Shown: piece by piece, positions 58,749 to 64,000 of the stretch
How the letters are laid out: each line of letters begins with the position of its first letter
Numbering within the stretch: position 1 is the stretch's first letter
From: Parvibaculaceae bacterium
GTDB lineage: Bacteria; Pseudomonadota; Alphaproteobacteria; Parvibaculales; Parvibaculaceae
Direction of reading: 5' to 3'
Assembly: GCA_028283765.1 (NCBI GenBank)
Contig: JAPWJY010000002.1
Location: 62,001-126,000, forward strand
Length of the DNA: 64,000 bases
Program-made: the position numbers and the translations under genes
Notes under the pieces: generated by a model
What the model saw: only the letters and a program-made list of their open reading frames with translations
What the model was told of the DNA's origin: nothing
Databases searched by the model: none

Positions 58749-59690
58749 TTACCGCTTTGCGGCGACTTCGGCGAAATGAGGAGCGGGACGCACGCTCGCC
58801 CCCTGATCGGCGACCGAGGCTTCGCGCAGCACGCGGGTCAGCACGTCGTTGCCGAAACGGCGGAAGCCTTCGATGATGGATTTGTTGCGGCGGACGAGCC
58901 AGTTGTAGCTCAGCACGGCCGGCACCGCGACCGCGAGGCCGATCGCCGTCATGATGAGCGCTTCACCCACGGGCCCCGCCACCTTGTCGATGCTCGCCTG
59001 CCCGGAGAGGCCGATGGCGACCAGCGCGTGATAAATGCCCCACACCGTGCCGAACAGGCCGACGAAGGGGGCCGTCGAACCGACCGTCGCGAGGAAGGCA
59101 AGTCCCGCCTGCAGGCGGCCGACGGAGGCATCGACGTTGCGCTGGATCGAGACGCTCGCCCACTCGGGCAGGCTGATCTGCGTGCTCAGGCCATCGCGAT
59201 GCTCGGCGACCGCGTCGAGGGCTCCATCGGCAATCGCGCGATAGGCGCCCCGCTCATGCAGCTTGCCGGCTTCCCCGGCGAGGCTTGCGCCCGCGGCGAA
59301 ATCCTTGTGAAGCTTGCGCCCCTCTTTCAGGAACGTCCGCTGCTCGATGAACTTGGTGATCAGGATGTACCATGAGCCGATCGACATGATGAGGAGGATC
59401 AAAAGCGTGGCCTTGGCCACGAAATCGCCCTGTCCCCACAGCGCGCCCAGACCATAGGGATTGGCCACCGTCTGCGTTTCACTGCTGGCCAGCGGCCCTT
59501 CCACGGCGGCAGGCGCGGCCTGCGCCGCATCCGGAGCGGCCGTCGCTGCGGATGCGGGCTGATCCGTGGACGGCGTTTCGGCGGTTGCCGCCGGTTGGGC
59601 AGGCGGAGCGTCATCCGCCATCACCGGCGAGGCGAACATGAAAGCCGAAACCGCGGCGGCGGCCAGTATTCTGGTAACGGGAGTAAGCAT
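58749..59690 (-). CDS. exbB: MotA/TolQ/ExbB proton channel protein (long ExbB)
   Basis: 313-residue ExbB with an N-terminal signal-like segment and an Ala/Pro-rich periplasmic stretch (residues ~27-80), a feature of the long ExbB variant. Membrane helices are visible as FVAKATLLILLIMSIGSWYILI, LAFLATVGSTAPFVGLFGTVWGI and ALIMTAIGLAVAVPAVLSYNWL. Proton-channel threonines lie in the second and third helices. It forms the pentameric stator with ExbD. Confidence 0.92.
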   Translation of the reverse strand: MLTPVTRILAAAAVSAFMFASPVMADDAPPAQPAATAETPSTDQPASAATAAPDAAQAAPAAVEGPLASSETQTVANPYGLGALWGQGDFVAKATLLILLIMSIGSWYILITKFIEQRTFLKEGRKLHKDFAAGASLAGEAGKLHERGAYRAIADGALDAVAEHRDGLSTQISLPEWASVSIQRNVDASVGRLQAGLAFLATVGSTAPFVGLFGTVWGIYHALVAIGLSGQASIDKVAGPVGEALIMTAIGLAVAVPAVLSYNWLVRRNKSIIEGFRRFGNDVLTRVLREASVADQGASVRPAPHFAEVAAKR

Positions 59691-59735
59691 GACTATGTCC
59701 TTCGACTGAAGATGACGGGATCGCCTGAACCGCTG

Positions 59736-60398
59736 TCAATCGAGCGGGTCGTCCCCTTCGAGCTTGAAAACAACGGCGGCCTGAAGCCAGGCGGCGACAG
59801 GTTTTCCGTCCTGTGTGGCCGGCAGGAAACGCCAGCTTGCCTTCGCCTCGTCCAGAGCGGCCTGATCGAGCCTGTCCGATCCGCTTGAGCGGACGATTTC
59901 GGCCTGGCCAACCGAACCGTTCGGCAGAATGTAAAGCCGCATCACCACGCGGCCTTCCTCGCCGAAGCGGCGCGCCGCCGGGGGATATTCCGGCTGCGCG
60001 TTCTTGTGGCTGGGATCGGAACGCGGCGCAGTCGGCGCGACGGCCTGCACCACCGGCGCGGGCTTGACCGGCGCCGTGGGTGTCGCCCTCACCTCGCTCT
60101 GCACCTGCGTGATCGCCCTGGGCGTGGGCGGCGGAAGATTGATATTGATCTCGGGCGCAGCGACGAAGGGCGGCGGCGGGGCCTTGATGGCCGGTGGTGG
60201 CGGCGGAGGCAGTTCCTTCTTCACTTCCGGCGCGTCGAGAATCTTCACCTGCACGGGTGTGCTGATGATCTGCACCACCGATTGCGCGAGGCCATTCGCC
60301 AGCGCATAGAAAAGGCCCACATGCAACACAAGGACAATGCCGAGCCCGGCAAGTTTTTTGGCGCTGCGCGCACCTTCACTTTCATCAATATACGCCAT
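59736..60398 (-). CDS. tonB: Energy transducer TonB
   Basis: 220-residue inner-membrane-anchored protein. One N-terminal helix (KLAGLGIVLVLHVGLFYALANG) contains the histidine typical of TonB. A proline-rich periplasmic span (residues ~75-110) follows, then the TonB C-terminal domain PEYPPAARRFGEEGRVVMRLYILPNGSVGQAEIVRSSGSDRLDQAALDEAKASWRF-type sequence. ATG 60398 (MAYIDESEG) has GAGGTTGGA upstream; 60422 would add 8 residues. It opens the operon tonB-exbB-exbD-exbD-TPR, which powers outer-membrane TonB-dependent receptors. None lies in this window. Confidence 0.93.
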   Translation of the reverse strand: MAYIDESEGARSAKKLAGLGIVLVLHVGLFYALANGLAQSVVQIISTPVQVKILDAPEVKKELPPPPPPAIKAPPPPFVAAPEININLPPPTPRAITQVQSEVRATPTAPVKPAPVVQAVAPTAPRSDPSHKNAQPEYPPAARRFGEEGRVVMRLYILPNGSVGQAEIVRSSGSDRLDQAALDEAKASWRFLPATQDGKPVAAWLQAAVVFKLEGDDPLD

Positions 60399-60834
60399 TT
60401 CCAACCTCGGGACGCGCGCCAACCAATCTCAAACTCTGTTGATTAATCGAAATACACTATCTTGTCTATTATTTCAATATGGTTTTGGCGCATGCGAAAC
60501 GCCCGGCTCCGCCTGAAGCGGAACCGGGCGTCACATGAAGCAATCCCGGGCCGCCATCCGGCCCGGTCCCGTTCCTGAATTCAAATCCACACATTAAACG
60601 GAAATATTGTGGCGGCTCACACGGACTTCGGCCGACTTACCAAACGAACTAATAAGAACCAAAACAGAGCGAGCATTACTCTTGTGAATTCACTATTATT
60701 TACTTACATATTTTCGATTGAACGCCAGATATTCCGCATATTTACCAGTTTACAATATAGAACATCCGTGCAATCGGTCTTCGACAAGTGGGGAATGCCA
60801 GACCTATCGGGTTCTGGTCATTATCGGGGGACAC
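60399..60834. other. AT-rich spacer of about 430 bases without a gene
   Basis: No convincing reading frame. The part nearest tonB is the tonB promoter region (AT-rich, 60420-60480), without a clear Fur box. A strong imperfect hairpin lies at 60499-60531 (8 bp, one mismatch, 5 bp, loop CTGAA). From about 60610 to 60770 base composition is markedly AT-richer than the neighbourhood, up to the leader of the lipoprotein gene. Confidence 0.6.
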
Positions 60835-61308
60835 ATGAAAAGCATCGGCGTTATTGCTGCCGCTCTGGCTATTGGGCTGAGCGGATGTTCGAGCATTATT
60901 GAGGGCACCAGCCAGGAAATTGTCATCAATACAACCCCGGAAGGGGCCGATTGTGCTCTTTACCGGGAAGGGATTGCAATCGGGAGAGTGAGCGAAACGC
61001 CCGGAGCAGCAACGGTCAAGAAAACGAAAGACGACATCACCATCAAATGCAATAAAGATGGTTATCAAGAAACCACCTATATGAATAATTCCGGAGCCGC
61101 TGGAGCAACCTTTGGCAACATTGTTGCCGGTGGCGGCATTGGATGGGCTATCGACTCGGCTTCCGGTGCCGACAATAAATATGATAGTCCGGTCAATCTC
61201 TCGCTGGTAAAGCAGGCGGAAACGGACAGCAAGGCTGCGGAGCCCCCAGTGCCCGTATCGTCCAGCACATCGGCTCCATCTGCCGTCAAGGCAAAGCCCG
61301 TCTCCTGA
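60835..61308 (+). CDS. Small outer-envelope lipoprotein (uncharacterised)
   Basis: 157 residues; lipoprotein signal with lipobox LSGC (cysteine at residue 18). After the cysteine comes a PEGA-like stretch (IVINTTPEGADCALYREGIAIGRVSETPGAATVKKTKDDITIKCNKDGYQE) with a possible disulfide pair, then a glycine-rich hydrophobic segment (AGATFGNIVAGGGIGWAIDSASG). The Ser/Pro/Ala-rich tail is low-complexity. Similar lipoproteins occur across alphaproteobacteria without a known role. Its coding region is AT-richer than its neighbours. ATG 60835 has GGGGGA upstream. Confidence 0.8.
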   Translation: MKSIGVIAAALAIGLSGCSSIIEGTSQEIVINTTPEGADCALYREGIAIGRVSETPGAATVKKTKDDITIKCNKDGYQETTYMNNSGAAGATFGNIVAGGGIGWAIDSASGADNKYDSPVNLSLVKQAETDSKAAEPPVPVSSSTSAPSAVKAKPVS

Positions 61309-61335
61309 TTTCCAGATACCAAACTGCGAGAAGCA

Positions 61336-61374
61336 AGGGTGATGACAGGGGCTTTTCGTCCTTGCCATCACCCT
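61336..61374 (+). terminator. Hairpin after the lipoprotein gene
   Basis: A 9-bp perfect stem, 61336-61344 against 61366-61374, loop of 21 bases, followed by CTCATTT. Lies between converging genes. Confidence 0.5.
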
Positions 61375-61424
61375 CTCATTTATCTCATTTCATCCTGCAC
61401 CGGCCTTCGCCGCTCGCCGAAAAC

Positions 61425-62213
61425 TCATCCCGCCTTGCGATAGCGCTCGGCGGCATGTTCCTGCCCGAAATTCGGGAGCATGGCCTGACGGGCCGAATTG
61501 AGAGCCGTCCACTGGTCCGCATCCGGCAGCGGCGGGATGGTGATGGCCTCGCGGCGGTCAAAGCCCACCAGCGCCGCATCCACCAGTTCCTGCGTATCCA
61601 TGACGCCGGACATGGTGTTCACGTCGCGGCCCGAGCGCTCCCAGATTTCGGTCCGGGTGGCGGCGGGCAGGACGGCCTGAACATAAACGCCCTTCGGCCC
61701 GAGTTCGAGTTGAAGGCCCTGGCTCAGATAAAGGACGAAGGCCTTGGTCGCGCCATAGACGGTCAGGCCGAGTTCAGGGGCGAGGCCGACGACAGAGGCG
61801 ATATTGATGATCGCGCCTTCCCCGGCCTTCGCGAGGCGCGGCGCGACGGCGCTGGCAAGCCGGGTCAGCGAGGTGACATTGAGGCTGATGAGACTCGCGA
61901 CATCATCCGCCGACTGGGTGAGAAAGCTGCCCGGGAGGGCGGCACCGGCATTGTTGACCAGCACGCCGATCCGCGCATCATCCTTCAGGCGCGCTTCGAC
62001 CACGGCGAGATCCGCCGGAACGGTCAGGTCCGCCTTGATGATGTCGCTTGCAACGCCGTGGTCGCGGGCAAGGCGCTCCGCAAGCGCCTTCAGGCGGGCA
62101 TCGTCGCGGGCGACAAGGACGAGATCATGGCCACGCGCGGCGAAACGTTCGGCATAAACGGTGCCGATGCCGGACGAGGCGCCGGTAATCAATACGCTGG
62201 GCTTTTTTGTCAT
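61425..62213 (-). CDS. SDR-family oxidoreductase
   Basis: 262-residue classical short-chain dehydrogenase. The nucleotide loop is TGASSGIG (residues ~10-17), NNAG is in VLVNNAGAALPG, and the catalytic Ser-Tyr-Lys is IASVVGLAPELGLTVYGATKAFV. The basic residue after the first loop suggests NADP(H). ATG 62213 (MTKKPSVLITG) is the start; the larger open frame above runs through the tetR gene antisense. It diverges from a TetR regulator, which is the natural candidate for its control. Confidence 0.9.
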   Translation of the reverse strand: MTKKPSVLITGASSGIGTVYAERFAARGHDLVLVARDDARLKALAERLARDHGVASDIIKADLTVPADLAVVEARLKDDARIGVLVNNAGAALPGSFLTQSADDVASLISLNVTSLTRLASAVAPRLAKAGEGAIINIASVVGLAPELGLTVYGATKAFVLYLSQGLQLELGPKGVYVQAVLPAATRTEIWERSGRDVNTMSGVMDTQELVDAALVGFDRREAITIPPLPDADQWTALNSARQAMLPNFGQEHAAERYRKAG

Positions 62214-62277
62214 GGGGCGAGCCTTTCGTTCATGGCCATTTATCATGAGCAATATCATGAATGACAGAAACGCATAC

Positions 62278-62291
62278 ATGATGTACATCAT
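62278..62291. promoter_or_regulatory. 14-base perfect palindrome in the SDR/TetR divergent promoter
   Basis: ATGATGTACATCAT is a perfect 14-base palindrome between the SDR gene (start 62213) and the tetR gene (start 62328). Position and symmetry suit a TetR operator; not proven. Confidence 0.6.
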
Positions 62292-62327
62292 CAATACTGT
62301 CAAGAGACGGTGTGGAGAGTGTGAGAG

Positions 62328-62879
62328 ATGAAAGTCAGCCGCGAACAGGTTGAAACGAACCGGCGCAGGATACTGGAGGCCGCGGGCCGCCTGTTCCGGG
62401 AAAAGGGCTTCGAGGCGGTCACGGTCGCCGAAATCATGAAGGCGGCGGGCCTCACCCATGGCGGCTTTTATGGGCACTTCAAATCCAAGGACGATCTGAT
62501 CGCCCAGACGCTGGCTCACCTTCTGTCCAGCACCCCCGCCGCCGAAGCGGATCTCGCCAGCTATGCAAAAGCCTATCTGACGCCCGCCCGCCGGGACGAT
62601 CTCGCCCATGGCTGCCCGATGGCGGGGCTGGCGTCTGAATCCATCCGCCAGACTCCCGAAGCGCGCGACGTCATGGCGGAAGGGCTGCGGCGGCAGATCG
62701 GCCGGCTCAGCCGCCATGCCCCCGGCGCAACCGAGGCGGAGAAGCGCCAGGCCGCCACCGCAAGCTGGGCCGCCATGGTCGGGGCCATGATCCTGTCGCG
62801 CCTCAGCGACGATCCGCAGCTTGCCGACGAGGTGCTGGCGGACACAAGCGCCTGGATCGATGCCCACGCAGGGAACTAG
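62328..62879 (+). CDS. TetR/AcrR-family transcriptional regulator
   Basis: 183-residue repressor. The N-terminal helix-turn-helix is RRRILEAAGRLFREKGFEAVTVAEIMKAAGLTHGGFYGHFKSKDDL (residues ~12-57), followed by a helical ligand and dimer domain with GCPMAGLASE, common in the branch that governs SDR or reductase genes. It diverges from the SDR gene with a palindromic operator in between. Confidence 0.92.
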   Translation: MKVSREQVETNRRRILEAAGRLFREKGFEAVTVAEIMKAAGLTHGGFYGHFKSKDDLIAQTLAHLLSSTPAAEADLASYAKAYLTPARRDDLAHGCPMAGLASESIRQTPEARDVMAEGLRRQIGRLSRHAPGATEAEKRQAATASWAAMVGAMILSRLSDDPQLADEVLADTSAWIDAHAGN

Positions 62880-62971
62880 TACGGCAATTGCGGCCGCGCA
62901 TGTGAATTCCTTTGACTTGCGCCCTGAACCGGCAGATTCACTCCCGAAACAGGCCCCTGCGACAAGGCGCC

Positions 62972-63898
62972 ATGAGTCAGGAGCTGATCTTGGAGGGCTT
63001 GCCACCGGGCGAATTCCCGCCTGCGAAGACGAAATTGAAACCCGCAGCCAATGGGCTGCCCGGTCTCGTTCCGCCGCAGATATTGATGATTCTCGGCATC
63101 TTTTCAGTGCAGTTCGGCGCGGCCATCGCAACCCGGCTGTTCTCCGCGCTCGGCCCCACCGGCACGGTCTTTTACCGTCTCGCCTTTTCCGCGTTGCTGC
63201 TGATGGTGATCTACCGGCCGAAGCTCACCCCCGAGGTGCGCGCGCATTTCAGCGAAATCTTCGTGCTCGGCGCCACCATCGGCATGATGAACCTGTGTTT
63301 CTACCAGTCCATCGCCCGCATTCCCCTGGGTGTTTCGGTCGCCATCGAGTTCGTCGGGCCGTTGCTCGTCGGGGTGGCAACCTCGCGGCGTCCACTCGAT
63401 TTTCTCTGGCTGGGGCTTGCCGCCGCGGGCATCGCCTTTTTCGCGGGCGACATCGGCCACACGCTCGATCCGGCGGGCGTGACCTTTTCCCTGATAGCGG
63501 CGGCAGGATGGGCGGGTTTCATCATCGCCGGAAAAAGGGTGGGGAGCCGCATCGCGGGCGGCGACGGCCTTGCGCTCGCCATCGCCATCGGCGCGCTCTG
63601 CGTCCTGCCGGTCTATCTGGTCGGCGGTGACGCGGGCCGCGGCCTGCCCCTTGTCCCGCTGATCGGCGCCTTCGCGGTCGCCATGCTTTCGACCGCGTTG
63701 CCCATGTCGTTCGATTATATCGCGATCCAGCGTCTGCCCACCCGCGTCTATGCCGTGCTGGCGACGCTGGAACCGGTGGTCGCGACCGGGCTGGGCGTCG
63801 CCCTGCTGGCCCAGCCGCTCAACCTCTCCATGGCTGCCGGCATTGCGCTGGTCAGTTGCGCCGCATTGGGTGTGTCACTTTTCGACAGCGGGCATTAG
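62972..63898 (+). CDS. EamA-family exporter (RhtA-like)
   Basis: 308-residue inner-membrane exporter with ten predicted helices. The opening LMILGIFSVQFGAAIATRLFSALGPTGTVFYRLAFSALLL resembles RhtA, the threonine/homoserine exporter, and the second EamA repeat ends with the normal pattern. ATG 62972 is used because MSQELIL starts the conserved part; 62912 would add 20 residues. Its stop overlaps the converging gene by 4 bases. Confidence 0.87.
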   Translation: MSQELILEGLPPGEFPPAKTKLKPAANGLPGLVPPQILMILGIFSVQFGAAIATRLFSALGPTGTVFYRLAFSALLLMVIYRPKLTPEVRAHFSEIFVLGATIGMMNLCFYQSIARIPLGVSVAIEFVGPLLVGVATSRRPLDFLWLGLAAAGIAFFAGDIGHTLDPAGVTFSLIAAAGWAGFIIAGKRVGSRIAGGDGLALAIAIGALCVLPVYLVGGDAGRGLPLVPLIGAFAVAMLSTALPMSFDYIAIQRLPTRVYAVLATLEPVVATGLGVALLAQPLNLSMAAGIALVSCAALGVSLFDSGH

Positions 63899-64000
63899 CG
63901 CCGGGCGCGCCGCGACGGCAGGGCGCTGGCGATGAAATAGATGAGCGCGGCCAGCGCCGTGATGCAGAAGCTCGAAGGCCAGTCCGTATAATAGGCAAGC
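63895..64000 (-). CDS. znuB: ZnuB-like metal ABC transporter permease, C-terminal end (cut by window)
   Basis: The last ~35 codons of a minus-strand gene that continues beyond the window. The readable part is the pattern LAYYTDWPSSFCITALAALIYFIAS, then a basic tail and stop. It resembles the end of ZnuB-type zinc/manganese permeases (conserved WPSG/WPSS before the last helix). Only a small part is seen, so the call is tentative; it would fit the zinc theme of the Zur box at 31.1 kb. Confidence 0.5.
   Translation of the reverse strand, partial: LAYYTDWPSSFCITALAALIYFIASALPSRRARR

Noticed and set aside
1-64000. Search for CRISPR arrays, insertion sequences, tRNA/rRNA genes and phage genes
   Set aside because: No repeat-spacer pattern, transposase, integrase, tRNA-like cloverleaf or phage structural gene was recognised by eye. 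A tRNA or covariance scan would be needed to exclude small RNA genes fully.

Overview
The window is high-GC, densely packed chromosomal DNA of an alphaproteobacterium. The basis is the codon use, an LivHMGF cassette ending in a small LivF-linked membrane protein, the methyltransferase / comF / grxC / Nit2-type amidase / DUF1178 gene block, and a Zur-type palindrome in front of a COG0523 metallochaperone. I cannot name the genus. I saw no rRNA, tRNA, CRISPR array, insertion sequence or prophage.

The most interesting region is 6.8-17.7 kb. It has the full gene set for using guanidine as a nitrogen source. A -24/-12 (sigma-54) promoter at 6822-6836 is followed at once by a guanidine-I (ykkC) riboswitch (6850-6956). 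Then come an orphan periplasmic binding protein, a second and structurally unrelated guanidine-II (mini-ykkC) riboswitch inside the operon (8183-8292), the two carboxyguanidine deiminase subunits (usually annotated as urea carboxylase-associated proteins), a biotin-dependent guanidine (urea-type) carboxylase and allophanate hydrolase. A separate Orn/Lys/Arg decarboxylase gene follows on the same strand. Three layers of control on one pathway (nitrogen status plus two guanidine aptamer classes), together with a missing permease and ATPase, make this the part of the window most worth testing.

Layout: 1-6.2 kb, end of an MDR-type reductase, then a branched-chain amino acid (Liv) ABC transporter operon and its binding protein. 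6.2-6.7 kb, a GreA/GreB-type factor on the minus strand. 6.8-17.7 kb, guanidine operon and decarboxylase. 17.7-24.6 kb, minus-strand genes: Fe(II)/2OG dioxygenase and D-aminoacylase-type amidohydrolase behind a MarR-type operator, the MarR gene, a DUF3772-MscS channel and a DMT exporter. 24.8-26.9 kb, acyl-CoA ligase and methylmalonyl-CoA epimerase. 27-30.2 kb, a surface-glycan trio (GT11 fucosyltransferase, second glycosyltransferase, O-antigen ligase-like protein). 30.2-32.4 kb, nitrilase-type amidase diverging from a Zur-controlled COG0523 GTPase. 32.5-38 kb, small secreted proteins, Tex and an MFS protein. 38-43.3 kb, the DUF1178 / amidase / glutaredoxin / ComF block, a methyltransferase and AsmA. 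43.3-47.2 kb, molybdenum group: YdeP-type formate dehydrogenase-like enzyme, FdhD and MobA. 47.2-52.1 kb, an EF-G outside any str operon, and HrpB. 52.2-56.5 kb, two MFS exporters with AraC and LysR regulators. 56.6-60.4 kb, a TonB-ExbB-ExbD-ExbD-TPR energy-transduction operon. 60.4-64 kb, an AT-rich spacer with a small lipoprotein, an SDR/TetR divergent pair, an RhtA-like exporter, and the C-terminus of a ZnuB-like zinc permease cut by the window edge.

All functional calls rest on reading motifs, length and context by eye. No database search was run.
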